Shown in pieces: positions 15,586 to 26,141 of a stretch of 64,000 nt of DNA. The first letter of the stretch is position 1, and each line of letters begins with the position of its first letter. Under the pieces are notes generated by a model. That model worked only from the letters and a program-made list of their open reading frames with translations. It was not told where the DNA came from and made no database searches. The stretch is from the NCBI GenBank assembly GCA_020633315.1, contig JACKDV010000001.1:248001-312000 (forward strand). Direction: 5' to 3'. A program made the position numbers and the translations under genes. The DNA comes from Myxococcales bacterium (GTDB lineage: Bacteria; Myxococcota_A; Polyangia; Nannocystales; Nannocystaceae).

Positions 15586-16431
15586 TCAGCGCCACTGCGG
15601 GCCAAAGATCTCCCGCAGCTTGGCGTGAGCCGCCGCCGTCTGCTTGGCAGCATCGAGCTCCTTGGCCTCCGCTGCGAGCTGGGCCATCCGAGCCAGCCAC
15701 TGCTGCGCCGCCTGGCACTTGGCCGGTTCGGGGCGGATGTCGGGGCCGAGGTTCGCCGGGTCCACACATGGGTCCTGGATCTTGCGTGCGAGACCCTCGA
15801 GCAGCGTCACGAGACCATCGAGGTAGGGCCCCGGATCCCGCTCGAGGATCTTCCACGACAGCACCTCGAGGTGGAAGGACCGAGCGAGCTTGCGGTGGTG
15901 GACGTTGGCGTGCTTGATCGCCTTGATCAGCGGATTGAGCCTCCCGCCCGCGCGCTCGTTGGCCTGGGTGGCGAGCTGAGCGTGGATCTTGGGATTGGTC
16001 TTGACCCACCGACCGGTCTCGCGATCGGGCACTAGGTAGACCCCCGGACGAGAGGTGAACGCCGGCACCACGTCATAGGCGATGCCCGTACCGGAGAACG
16101 CGATGTTCACCGACCGGTTCTGCGAGAGTGCCGACTTGCCGTGGTGCACCTCGTCGAGCACGCGCTTGATCTCACCGAGGATCGTGGGGATGGGAATCGT
16201 CGGATCGAAGCCCGGCCGGGGCACGAGCACGACGACCACGTCGATGTCGTTGAGGGGGCGGATCGCCGTCTTGCGGGCATAGGAGCCCGAGAGGAAGTTG
16301 TCCTCCAGCTTCATCCGCTGCTGGAGCTGGGTGCGAAGTCGAACGTGCTGCTCGTTGGCCTCCTTGCGCTGCTTGGGCGTCAACTCCAGCGACTCGAGGA
16401 AGGTCTGGAAGGCGTGGGGAATCGTCCTCAT
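15586..16431 (-). CDS. CD-NTase (SMODS, CBASS-type) nucleotidyltransferase
   Basis: 281 residues from ATG 16431. The nucleotidyltransferase signature is complete: GSYARKTAIRPLNDIDVVVVL with GS at 49-50 and acidic residues D62 and D64, and the third carboxylate D120 in IAYDVVPAF. A helical C-terminal half follows, as in oligoadenylate-synthase-like CD-NTases. In CBASS these enzymes make cyclic di- or trinucleotides during phage infection to activate a neighbouring effector. No effector lies next to it: downstream are lipoproteins and upstream is a broken ISL3 transposase. The nearest candidate receptor is the SAVED protein at 6896-9280. Longer upstream starts exist but lack family resemblance. 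Confidence 0.87.
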   Translation of the reverse strand: MRTIPHAFQTFLESLELTPKQRKEANEQHVRLRTQLQQRMKLEDNFLSGSYARKTAIRPLNDIDVVVVLVPRPGFDPTIPIPTILGEIKRVLDEVHHGKSALSQNRSVNIAFSGTGIAYDVVPAFTSRPGVYLVPDRETGRWVKTNPKIHAQLATQANERAGGRLNPLIKAIKHANVHHRKLARSFHLEVLSWKILERDPGPYLDGLVTLLEGLARKIQDPCVDPANLGPDIRPEPAKCQAAQQWLARMAQLAAEAKELDAAKQTAAAHAKLREIFGPQWR

Positions 16432-16738
16432 CGTGGGCCTCGACTGGGAAAGATGTTGCACCACGGGGAGGATCGATCTCCGCTCGGATGTGAGTCCGGT
16501 TCCTCGGATTGGTCGGCGAGCCGAGGGCCGTGCTACGCGGCCGAGAGGCTTCGGCTGGCCGGGTGATGGGTGGGCGGGGAGCGGGTCGGACTCGAGCTCG
16601 TCGGCGATGTCCGGGACGAGCTCTGCGCGAGCCGGGGGCAGGAGCCAGGGGCAGGCGCCTACGGGCGTACGGACGCCCTCTGCGCGCATCTCGGGGGCGA
16701 AGATGGGTTGCAACACCGCCACCCCTCCCAGCAACCGG
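16432..16738. other. Gap between CD-NTase and ISL3 remnant
   Basis: About 307 bp with open frames on both strands but no recognisable protein. It should hold the CD-NTase promoter and the left end of the ISL3 element; I could not identify a terminal repeat. Confidence 0.4.
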
Positions 16739-17982
16739 ATGCAGCTCAAGACTCTGCTCAACCACGTCCAGAAACACAAGGGGCTTCGTCTGCGACCACG
16801 TAGAGCTCCACGGTGGCCCACGGGCGCGCCTGGTCGTCGGGATCCGCCCGACGCTCGGTGCCGCCCGGTGTGCTCCAAGTGCGAGCGACCCGCGCCGTAC
16901 TACGACACCCCGGAGGGAGAGTACTTCCAGTTCGTCCCGCTGTGGGGCCTGCTGGTCTTGTTCGCGTACACGATGCGCCGGGTCAAGTGCCCGCGGTGCG
17001 GGGTCAGGATCGAGCTCGTTCCCTGGGCCCAAGGCAAGGCCCGACGACCACGGCCTACGCCTGGTTCCTCGCTCGCTGGGCCAAGCCTCTCAGCTGGCTC
17101 GAGGTCGCCCGCAGCTTCAACGACCTGGGACACCGTCTTCCGTGCCGTCGGCCTCGCGGGTCGAGTGGGGCCTGCAGCACCGCGATCTGACGGGAATCGG
17201 GCGATCGGCGTCGACGAGGTGCTGTGGCACCGCGGCCACAAGTACCCCTGACCGTCGTCTACCGGATCGACGCGCACTGTCGTCGGCTTCTGTGGATCGG
17301 CGAGGACCGGACCAAGGAGTGCATCGAGGGGCTTCTTCGACTGGTTCGGGCTGCGCGCCCGCTGGCTGCGCTGGGTGCGCAGCGACCAGCACAAGCCCTA
17401 CCTCACCGCCATCGGGCGTCGAGCCAAGCAGGCGGTCCACGTGCTCGACCGCTTCCACATCGTGCAGCGGCTCAACAAGGCCATCGACCAGGTGCGGGCG
17501 GCGGAGGTCAGAAAGCTCGAACGCGATGGCTACGAGCCCGTCCTCAAGAGGGTCGGTGGCCCCTGCTCAAGCGCCCGAGAACCTGACCAAAAGCAGGATG
17601 CCAAGCTCCGCGACCTGCTCAGTACAACCTGACAACGGTGCGCGCCTACCTGCTCAGGGAGGAGCTGCAGCTGTTGTGGGACTACACCTCGGCGACCTGG
17701 GCCGGGAGGTTCCTCGACCGCTGGTGCTCCACGGTCATGCGCTCCCGCATCGAACCGATGAAGAAGCTGGCCCGCTCCTTCCGGGTCCACCGCGAGCTGC
17801 TGCTCAACTGGTTCCGCGCCCGCGGCGAGATCTCGGCGGCCGTCGCCGAGGGCCTCAACAACAAGCTCAAAGTGATCACCAGAAGGGCCTACGGCCTACG
17901 GACCCTCAAAGCGACCGAGATCGCCCTGTACCACAGCCTCGGCGCGCTTCCCGAGCCCGAGGGCGCTCACAGATTCTTCTGA
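16739..17982 (+). pseudogene. ISL3-family transposase, multiply frameshifted
   Basis: Pieced together across frames, the protein follows an ISL3 transposase from start to end: MQLKTLLNHVQKHKG, the zinc-finger part CSKCERPAPYYDTPEG ... VKCPRCGVRIELVPWAQGK, TTTAYAWFLARWAKPLSWLEVA, IGVDEVLWHRGHKY, VLDRFHIVQRLNKAIDQVRA, and the intact end MRSRIEPMKKLARSF ... GLNNKLKVITRRAYG. At least seven single-base shifts break it. Most are cured by adding one base to a C, G or A run (for example near 17040, 17250, 17575, 17590 and 17622); two need removal of a G. The sequence CCGAAATTCCGCG just after the stop may be the right inverted repeat. Whether the copy is dead or only misread is unresolved. Confidence 0.85.
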
Positions 17983-18157
17983 CGAACCGAAATTCCGCGT
18001 CTACGTCGGAGGTGCCCGAGCAGCCACGCGGTGAGCCGATTCGAGGTCGTGACGGACTCCACTCCTACTCGATGGTGCAGGGAAGTCTTCGCGCGTGGTC
18101 CGCACGACGATTTCCGAAGATCGATTCCCCTCCTCGCGCAACTGGACTGAGCACCCC

Positions 18158-19740
18158 ATGACCTCGACCTACGACCACCTCCTCCACCTCTGCCGCGCCG
18201 GTGCTCCTCTGCTCCACATCGCGTCCTACGAGTGGGAGCGCGTACGGGGCCACGTGATCGGCCTCGCCGGCGCTCTTGGGCTGCCCATGCACGTGTGGAG
18301 CCAGTCCAGGGGCCTGCTGCGGTGCTCCGGCGAGGGGGAGCTCGAGGCGGAGGACGAAGGGGCCCGTGATCCCTTCGAGCTGCTGCGCAGCATCCGCTCG
18401 GCCGAGGAGCCCGGCATCTGGCTGCTCGAGGACGCCCATCCCTTCCTCCACGAGAAGCACCACGAGGTGCTGCGGTGGCTACGAGAGCTCGCCCGGCTGC
18501 CGACCACCCCCCGCAAGATCGTGGTGCTCTCCACGCCCACGCCGGGGCTACCGCTGGACCTTCGCAAGGAGGTCCCCACCCTCGAGCTCCCGCTGCCCGG
18601 GGTCGACGATCTTCGCGTGGTGCTCGAGCAGACCGCCACCGTCATGGGAGTGCGAGCAACCGCCAGCGAGGCCCTTCTCGACGCGGCGCGGGGCCTGACC
18701 GTGATGGAGGCGAGCCTCGCCTTCGGCAAGGCCGCTGCCGCGCTCGGTCGCCTCGACAGCGGGGCCGTGCCCCTGGTCGCGCACGAGAAGGAGCGGATCA
18801 TCAAGCAGAGCGAGGTGCTCGAGTACTACCCCACCGACGCGAGCATGGCCGATGTGGGAGGCCTGGACCAGCTCAAGGCCTGGCTCGAGCGCCGCGGCCG
18901 TGCCTTCGGGGCCGGCGCGCGGGACTTCGGCCTCGATGCGCCCAAGGGAGTGCTGCTCTTGGGCGTTCAGGGCTGCGGCAAGAGCCTGACCGCCAAGGCG
19001 ATCGCGGCCACGTGGCAGTTTCCGCTGCTGCGCTTCGACATGGGCAAGGTCTTCGGGGGGATCGTGGGCCAGTCCGAGGCCAACATCCGGGCCGCGCTGC
19101 ACGTGGCCCAGGCGCTGGCCCCTGCGTGCTGTGGATCGACGAGATCGAGAAGGGCCTGGCCGGGATGGGCAGCTCGAGCGACACCGATGGCGGCACGGCC
19201 GCGCGCGTGGTGGGCACGCTGCTGACCTGGCTGCAGGAGAAGCGCGACCCGGTGTTCGTGGTCGCCACCGCCAACCGCATCGACATGCTCCCGCCCGAGC
19301 TGCTCCGCAAGGGACGCTTCGACGAGGTGTTCTTCGTGGACCTGCCCAGCCAGGTCGTGCGGGAGGAGATCCTGCGCATCCACCTCGCGAAGAAGCAGCG
19401 CGACCCCGCCGACTACGATGTCGCCGACCTGGCCCTGCGTGCGGTCGGCTACTCCGGGGCCGAGCTCGAGGAGGCGGTGCGCGAGGGGCTGTACGACGCG
19501 TTCTCGGAGGGGTGCGAGCTGGCCTCGCGCCACATCGCGCGTGCGCTGGATCAGACCTATCCGCTCTCGCGCACGATGAGGGATCAGCTCGAGGATCTGC
19601 GCGCTTGGGCGAGGGTGCGGGCCCGTCTCGCGAGCACACAGACGCCCGAGCCGCTACCCGAGGATTCGGACGGTGCATCGCCCCCCCGCCTGCGCCAGGA
19701 GGCCACCCGCAATCCCTTCATCCCGAGGCAGAGCTCGTGA
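18158..19740 (+). CDS. Ycf46-type AAA+ ATPase (one apparent frameshift)
   Basis: About 527 residues once a shift near 19119-19122 is repaired by making a run of four C into five (restoring ALAPCVLWIDE). The N-terminal 200 residues (LLHIASYEWERVRGHVIGLAGALG) form the inactive NTPase-like domain seen in Ycf46. The C-terminal AAA domain has Walker A GVQGCGKS, Walker B VLWIDEIEKG, sensor ATANRIDMLPPELLRKGRFDEVF and the lid GYSGAELEEAV. Ycf46 proteins are conserved in cyanobacteria and some plastids; their function is poorly known. It is the first gene of a seven-gene operon that also holds a Ycf35-like (DUF1257) protein. As printed, the sequence would give a truncated protein without Walker B. 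Confidence 0.82.
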
Positions 19741-22700
19741 AGGTGCTGTTCTTCCACGCCGCGGCGGGACACCCCAAGGTCGCGCCCGCGCTGATGACCC
19801 AGGCCGGAGCGACCCTGCGACCGTTCCAGCGGTACCTACAGCAAGCGATTCACACCGCCAAGGAGCGCCAGGTCCGGTATCAGCTGCCGTGGGAGCGCGT
19901 GCGAGACATGCGGACGCTCCGGCTCGAGCCACTCGACACGGTTCTACGCGTGCCCCGACGACCGCCCGGCATGGTGCTCGTGTCGTGGCCCGCCGAGGTC
20001 ACGCCCGATCTCTCCAAGCCTGGGTTCGTGATCGACCGTAGCCTGGCCGTGGTGGTCGAGTCGGCACGAGCGACCGCCAACGGGCTGCACGTGCGCACCA
20101 CCCCCGCTCTCGAGCCATCGGATCGGTTGGTGTGGTGCGGCTGCACGTGCACCGCCGAGCCCGAGCCCGCTCCCCCGGCTCCCCGCTCGATCGCCGAGCC
20201 CGACGGGCGGGCCTTGACGCTGCGGAGGAGCCCGAGGCGGATGCCGAGCATTCCTGGCGGCTCGTGGTCGAGGGGCGCGTCGAGGCGGGGCGCCTGCTCG
20301 TCGACGGCGAGGAGGCCGAGGTGCTCCACGGACACCCGGGACCACGGAAGGTGATCGACGAGCGAGGACGCTCGCTCGACGCGTCGGGCCTGCTCGTTCG
20401 TACCGAGGACCCACCCGCCGAGGGTCTGCTGCGCGGCGACGACGGGGTGCGCTACCGGTGGTCCGTCGAGGGCGGTGCGAGCCGGCGCGGACGCTGGATC
20501 CGGCTCCTCCCGCCCGAGACCGTCGAGTCCGATGAGGTCCTCGATCCACGCGTGGCGTTCTGCGAGGGCGACGTGCGCGAGGTCTGGACGCAGCCCAAGC
20601 ATCGTGAAGACGCGGTCTTCAGGGTCTTGCGCGTGGATGCCGATCGCTACCAGCTCCTGCTCGATCGCCTCCCGCCCGAGGGATCCAGGCTCTACCTGCC
20701 GGTCGACGTTCGCAACCTGCACCTCCAGCGCCGCGCGCTCGACCAGCTCGCCCAGGCCCCCTTGCCTCACCACCAGGGCCTGCTGCGACCATGCGAGGAT
20801 CCCGAGCACGTCCGCTGGCCCGCGGTGTCCCCGGTGGCGATCTCGAGCGACGGCTGGCGCTCGCTCACCGATCCCACCCGCGATGGCACGCTCGAGCAGC
20901 GGCGCTTCGTGGAGAAGGCACTCGGCTCGCCCGACTTCGCATTCCTCGAGGGCCCGCCGGGCTCCGGCAAGACCACGGCGATCTGCGAGCTCGTCCAGCA
21001 GCTGGTCGAGAGCGGCCAGCGCGTGCTGCTGTGTGCCTCCACCCACGTGGCCATCGACAATGTGCTCGAGCGGCTCCTCGGTGGGGATTGCCCCATCGAC
21101 GCCGTTCGCATCGGTCGCCTCGCGCGCGTCGACGATCGCGTTCAGCAAGCCCAGCTCGACGTTCGCGTCGATGCTCTCGTGGAGCGCTGGCGTTCGATGC
21201 CAGCCATGCGTCAGCACGACGGCGAGCTGACCGCGATGGCCGAGCGCACCGTCATCATGGCCGCCAACCTCACCTGTGGCACCACCATGGGCATCGTCAA
21301 CCATCCGTTGTTCCGGGGGCGCGACGAGGATCTCCAGCGGTGGGAGCGGCCCATCACCACCATGCCCCACTGGGACGTGCTCATCGTGGACGAGGCGTCC
21401 AAGACCCTGATCCAGGAGCTCATGGTCCCGGCCCTGATGGCGAGGCGGTGGATCATCGTGGGCGATGTGCGACAGCTCCCGCCGTTCAGCGATCGCGCCG
21501 ACCTCGTGGCCAACCTGCGCGACCTGGTCGATTCCGAGGATCGGCCGCTCTTTCCCCGCGATCACCAGCGCGCCTGCCTGCTGCTGTTCCACATGCTGCG
21601 CGGCCGCGTGCGGCAGGTCGGCATGCGGTGGCTGGTGGTGGAAGGGCCCCGGGTGCTCGATGCGATCGAGCGCGAGCTCGAGGTCGAGCCCGAGGATGAT
21701 CTGTCGGTGGCTCGCGTGGTCTCGCGGGCCCGGGCCCGCGGAGGGCCCGTGGAGCACGTCACGGTCGAGCAGCTGCGAGCGGGGGCTCCCGAGGCGCTGC
21801 ACCTCGCCGCCGCCACCTGGGTCCTGGTGAGTGACGACCTGCTCCCCGAGGTGTCGGGCCTGCTTCCGTCCAACCTCCTGCTGACCCGTGAGCTCGCATC
21901 CGGCGGTGGAGGGCTGGACGAAGGCGACGCCCTCCTCCTTCGCCAGGGGCACTGGCTGACCCGGGGCGGGCGCTTGCCCGAGTCCTACCGCGGCGAGCGG
22001 TCGCGTGGAGAGATCACCACGTTCGCCGACAGCCAGCGTTGCGAGTCCGAGTGGCTCGCACGCCACGATCTCGCCAACGAGCTGGCGTGGCGGATCACCC
22101 GGATCCACGAGCTTCGCTACGGTCGCAATCAACACGAGCGCACACGATTGCGCGAGGACCTCGCGAGACTGATGCCTCGGGCCGTGGACATCTCCGAGCC
22201 GCTGGCCGAGATCGAGGACATCGGGCTGCCCAGCATCCTCGAGGTGCTGCAGGAGGGAATCGGGCAGGAACGAAGTCACCGCCGGAGCGCGCTGACCCTC
22301 GGCTTTCGCACCACCCGGCCCGATGACTTCGAGGCCCGCTTCGGGAGCCTGAGGGTTCAGCACCGCATGCACCCGCAGATCTCGTCCTTCGCTCGCGAGC
22401 TCATCTACCAGGGACGTGCGCTCCAGGATGCCAACACCATCGGGCAACGTGACGCGGCGATCGGCTGGAGCTTCGACGAATTCACCGCCCGGCGTGTCTG
22501 GTGGCACGTGCCGGGGCACGAGCACCAGGGCATCAATCTGGACGAGGTCCGCGTCGTGGAGGCGCTGGTCCGCGACTTCATCGCGTGGGCCAAGCGTGCG
22601 GGGCCACCCCGTCACCGCCGCAGCGCGCTCTGGGAGGTCGCGTGTCTGGCCTTCTACGGCAAGCAAGAGCACGCACTCTCTCGAATGCTCCAGCAGCTGA

Positions 22701-22996
22701 CCGGTGAAACCAGGAGCAGCACGCGCTTCTCCGTCGACGATGCGCCGGTCGAGATCGCGTGTGGAACCGTCGATCGATTCCAGGGGCGCGAGGCCGATCT
22801 CGTGCTGCTGTCGATACGCAACACCCGCAGGATCGGGTTCCTCGACAGCCCCAACCGCTTGAACGTGGCCGTGACCCGCGCTCGCCAGCAGCTGGTGGTG
22901 GTGGGCAACGCCGACTACTTCGGCCAGTGCCGTATCGCCGAGCTGAAGGAGCTCGTGCGCCGCAGCCCTCGCGTCTCGAGAGTGAGGAACCGATGA
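19737..22996 (+). CDS. UPF1-like SF1 helicase (one apparent frameshift)
   Basis: GTG overlaps the previous stop as GTGA. About 1087 residues if one base is added to the G run near 20204-20212. Residues 1-390 are an uncharacterised N-terminal region. The helicase core has motif I EGPPGSGKTTAICEL, motif II VLIVDEASK, motif III IIVGDVRQLPPF, the C-terminal LRVQHRMHPQI (motif IV), DRFQGREADLVLLS (motif V) and NVAVTRARQQLVVVG (motif VI). This is the UPF1/Dna2 branch of superfamily 1, ATP-driven 5'-3' enzymes on RNA or DNA. Such helicases recur in prokaryotic defence loci such as Mokosh. The core insert (about 21541-22260) is long. The following gene starts within its stop codon. Confidence 0.85.
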
Positions 22997-24144
22997 GAGC
23001 CTCGTTGTCGACCACCGTACCCGTTCAGCGCTTCGCCGTGCTTGCCGAGATGGCCTGGCTCGAGCGACGACCCGAGCTCGGCCTGGTGTGCCGGGCCGCC
23101 GGCGAGCACGGCGATCGGATCACCCGGGACACGGTGCAGACCGTGCTCCCCGGCCTCTCGGAGGCGGGCGCCGACAATGTCGTGGCTTGTGCAAGATCCT
23201 GGGGCTGCGACGCCAGCGGTAGCCTGAGCGCGCTGGGGGACGACGTCGGCCGCACCAACGAGGCCCCGGTGCCCGAGCAAGGGGTCTACGACCTCTGGCT
23301 CGCGCAGCACCCCGTCCTCGGCAAGCGCCTGCTCTCGGCGCAGCGGCTGGCCTCCCGGCGTGATCCGAGGTTCGAGGCCATCGAGCCCCTCGTGGTCGAG
23401 CCCGACCGAGGCGTCGTGTTCCGCTCGGTGCTCGACCCGCGGGAGCGGTTCCTCGTTCGCGATCTTCCCTCCAATCACGGCCAGGTGGGCGTGCTCCCCC
23501 GACCCACCCAAGCGAGCTGCGAGCTGCGCTGGGACCTCGACTTCGAGGCCGAGCATGACCACTGGCAGCTCATGGGGCGGATCGAGTCCGCGAAGGCGCT
23601 CGTGGTGATCCGGCACGAGCCCGAGCACGATGGGATCGATCCGTGGGCCGTGATCGAGCGGTGGGGCGAGGGCCCGCTGGCGTCGTTCGGTCGCTGGGAT
23701 CCCGAGCTACGGCGGCTCCACGTGTCCTTCGCGGGGCTCGACGACGACTCCCTGGAGCGCTTCGTGCTGACGCTATCGCTCGAGGGAGTCGAGGTTCCCG
23801 GCAAGGGACGCTTTGGGCACGCGGTTCTCGAGGACGTTCCCATCGGCCCCGCGACGGCGGAGGATGCTCAACTCTGGGCCATGGCTCGACTGTGGCGGAG
23901 GCTCGCGCACGAGCCTCGGTACCGCAGCCGCGACGATGTTCGGGCTCTGTTCGCGGAGCTGTGCCAGGGGACACCGCTCGAGCGTCACAGGCCCACCTTG
24001 CCCTCGCACGAGACGCTCATCGACGGCGACCTGCACGCGAGGCAACCCGAGGTGTTCTGGAACCTCGCCGCGCCCGTCGACCTGTCCCCGCATCACCTCG
24101 GTGCCGAGCCGCTCGGTGAGCTCCGGGTCGGAGGTGCTTCGTGA
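22993..24144 (+). CDS. Unknown operon protein
   Basis: 383 residues, ATG overlapping the helicase stop as ATGA. There is no signal peptide, transmembrane segment or known motif. The first 100 residues are helical with alternating hydrophobics (QRFAVLAEMAWLERRPELGL ... TVQTVLPGLSEAGADNVVA ... SGSLSALGDDVGR), which could be a winged-helix-like domain, then GVYDLWLAQHPVLGKRLL. The rest is mixed alpha/beta (RWDLDFEAEHDHWQLMGRI; LWAMARLWRRLAHEPRYRS). Tight coupling to the helicase suggests a partner protein in the same complex. Function is not assigned. Confidence 0.75.
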   Translation: MRASLSTTVPVQRFAVLAEMAWLERRPELGLVCRAAGEHGDRITRDTVQTVLPGLSEAGADNVVACARSWGCDASGSLSALGDDVGRTNEAPVPEQGVYDLWLAQHPVLGKRLLSAQRLASRRDPRFEAIEPLVVEPDRGVVFRSVLDPRERFLVRDLPSNHGQVGVLPRPTQASCELRWDLDFEAEHDHWQLMGRIESAKALVVIRHEPEHDGIDPWAVIERWGEGPLASFGRWDPELRRLHVSFAGLDDDSLERFVLTLSLEGVEVPGKGRFGHAVLEDVPIGPATAEDAQLWAMARLWRRLAHEPRYRSRDDVRALFAELCQGTPLERHRPTLPSHETLIDGDLHARQPEVFWNLAAPVDLSPHHLGAEPLGELRVGGAS

Positions 24145-26141
24145 GCACGATCGTCCCCCTCGCCAAGACGCACGTGGAGGAGCGCCACGACGAGCGCCTC
24201 GCGACGGCGTGGATACGCACGGAGCGGGCGGCGGCCCCTGCTCCCGCCGGGCGCTGGCTGACGCACGAGGGGGATCCGACGCATCGCTTCGCCGCCCCCG
24301 ATCCCGAGGGCCCGGTCCTGATCATGCTTGGCTCGAGTGGCTCGCCCGCCATGGCCGAGCTCGTGGCCCACGGTCGATCCGGCGCCCGCGTGTACGCGCT
24401 CGCGCCCTCGTGGTGGCAGCCCACCGCTGTCGCGCTGAAGGGCTGCCCCAGGGTGCTCGTGCGCCGCGTGGACGAGGTCCCGGTGTCGGCGGTCCACACC
24501 ATGCATGGGGCCCGGGTGTGGATGGGCTCGACCCTCGACGGAGCGACCCCATGGAACCTGCGGCTCGATGATGAGCAGGCGGCGGCACTCCGGCAGCTCT
24601 TCCTGCGCGCATTCTGGCACGACGCCATCGACGAGGCCTGGAGCGGGGCCAACCCGCCCCGGATGCGAGCCGCGGCCGCACGCCCCTTCGACGTGCCGAG
24701 TCCATCGGCGGATGCCGTGGTCCGCCTGGTGGAGGCCAGCACCACCCTCGAGGTGACCCGGCCCGAGCAGCGCGTCCATCTCGACGGCGGGACACCACCG
24801 GATGCGAGACTTCGGCGACTGTGGATCCCCCCGAGCGGAGCTCACCATCCCAAGCTCGCCCGCTTGGTCCGCGAGGGGACGACGATCGTCTGGGACGACT
24901 TGGGCCTGCCCGACCTCGCCACCGATGGTCGCAGCGGAGCCATCCTACTCCCCGGTGCTCGCGATCGCCTTCGCATCGAGCTGTCGCCGCCCCAGGCCGC
25001 CGAGCTCGCGGCGCGGCTCGACGAGCCCACGGCGTGGGCGTTCGGCATCGATCTCCGCCTGGGTGACCATGCCAGCAAAGGTACCGCGCTGTGGATCGAC
25101 GGAGCCGAGACCGCCCGCGCCATCGAGCCGGAGCAGGTGATCGACCTCGCCGACATCGTGGTACCCGAGCTTCGCGACATGGACGGCGCCCTGCCCAAGG
25201 CGTGGCCCCCCGCTCACCCGCTGTCGCTGACCGCTCGGTACCGCTTCACGGTGTGCCCGCCTCGGGTACCGGCGAAGGCGAAGGAAGACCCCTTGCTCGG
25301 TCGGTGGCGGCAGGTCGATGAGCACTGGGCATCGCGGGTGCAGGCGCTCGAGCAGGCCCTGGCCGCGGCCGACGATCACCGCGGGCAGCTCGCGAGCACC
25401 TTCTCCCGCCTCGTGGGCGCGCTCGTGGGCCTCGGACGCACACACGGAGGGCTGCAGAGCGAGCTCTCGGACCTGGCCGCCCAACGCCCCTCGCGGGCCG
25501 GGCCCGCCGAGGCCCGTGACCTGCTGCAACGGCTCGTGGAGCTGGAAGGTGGGGTGACTCGGCTGCGCAGCGAGCAGGACGATGCCGAGCACGAGGCCCG
25601 CGTGGAGGACGAGCGAGCGCGCCAAGAGGCGGCATGGAATGCGCGTGTCGAGCGAGCACGGCGCGAGCTCCCGGCCAAGCGGGCCGAGCTCGACGATGCC
25701 GAGGCCCGCCGAACGACGCTCCGTGGTGAGCGCGACGAAGCCGAGCGAGCGTTGGGAGCATCGGACGTGGGCAAGCAGGTCCGCAAGGATCTCAGGGCCC
25801 GTCTGCGCAAGCACAGCGACGAGCTCGACCGTCTCGACCGCCGGATCCGCAAGATTGGCGACGAGCTGACCGCGTGCGAGCAGCAAGCGAACGAACGGTT
25901 ATCGTTCACGCCACCCCCCCGGTCCAAGCCCTCGCCCAAGGGGCGCGGCGGTCGATTCGTGCCCACCGCGACCGCGGGCTCCACGATCACCGTGCCCGAC
26001 GAGGCCCTGCCCGAGGTGGGCACGCTGATGAGCCTGAAGGGGCAACGGTACCTGGTCATCGACACATGGGAGCACCTCGAGCTCGGCGAGCGGGCCGCGC
26101 AGCGGCTGAGCGCGCGGCTCCGTGCTCCGGAGGACGCATGA
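24141..26141 (+). CDS. Coiled-coil protein with possible degenerate PLD-like region
   Basis: 666 residues, GTG overlapping the previous stop (GTGA). The N-terminal half has VHTMHGARVWMGSTLDGATP at about 113-132, which recalls the HxK...GSxN core of phospholipase D-like proteins but lacks the lysine; this resemblance is weak. Residues about 370-590 are rich in Glu, Arg and Ala heptads (for example RVERARRELPAKRAELDDAE) and should form a long coiled coil. A compact conserved-looking C-terminus follows (ITVPDEALPEVGTLMSLKGQRYLVIDTWEHLELGE). It is probably a structural or adaptor subunit of the helicase/ATPase system. Confidence 0.75.
   Translation: MSTIVPLAKTHVEERHDERLATAWIRTERAAAPAPAGRWLTHEGDPTHRFAAPDPEGPVLIMLGSSGSPAMAELVAHGRSGARVYALAPSWWQPTAVALKGCPRVLVRRVDEVPVSAVHTMHGARVWMGSTLDGATPWNLRLDDEQAAALRQLFLRAFWHDAIDEAWSGANPPRMRAAAARPFDVPSPSADAVVRLVEASTTLEVTRPEQRVHLDGGTPPDARLRRLWIPPSGAHHPKLARLVREGTTIVWDDLGLPDLATDGRSGAILLPGARDRLRIELSPPQAAELAARLDEPTAWAFGIDLRLGDHASKGTALWIDGAETARAIEPEQVIDLADIVVPELRDMDGALPKAWPPAHPLSLTARYRFTVCPPRVPAKAKEDPLLGRWRQVDEHWASRVQALEQALAAADDHRGQLASTFSRLVGALVGLGRTHGGLQSELSDLAAQRPSRAGPAEARDLLQRLVELEGGVTRLRSEQDDAEHEARVEDERARQEAAWNARVERARRELPAKRAELDDAEARRTTLRGERDEAERALGASDVGKQVRKDLRARLRKHSDELDRLDRRIRKIGDELTACEQQANERLSFTPPPRSKPSPKGRGGRFVPTATAGSTITVPDEALPEVGTLMSLKGQRYLVIDTWEHLELGERAAQRLSARLRAPEDA

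Noticed and set aside
16432..16878. N-terminal extension of the CD-NTase upstream of 16431
   Set aside because: Low-complexity Arg/Pro sequence overlapping the ISL3 remnant; the fold begins with MRTIPHAFQTFLESL as expected.
20132..20354. Two separate genes, a short upstream protein and a helicase
   Set aside because: Adding one G near 20204-20212 joins them into one coding-like frame, and no start codon with a ribosome site precedes the helicase part.
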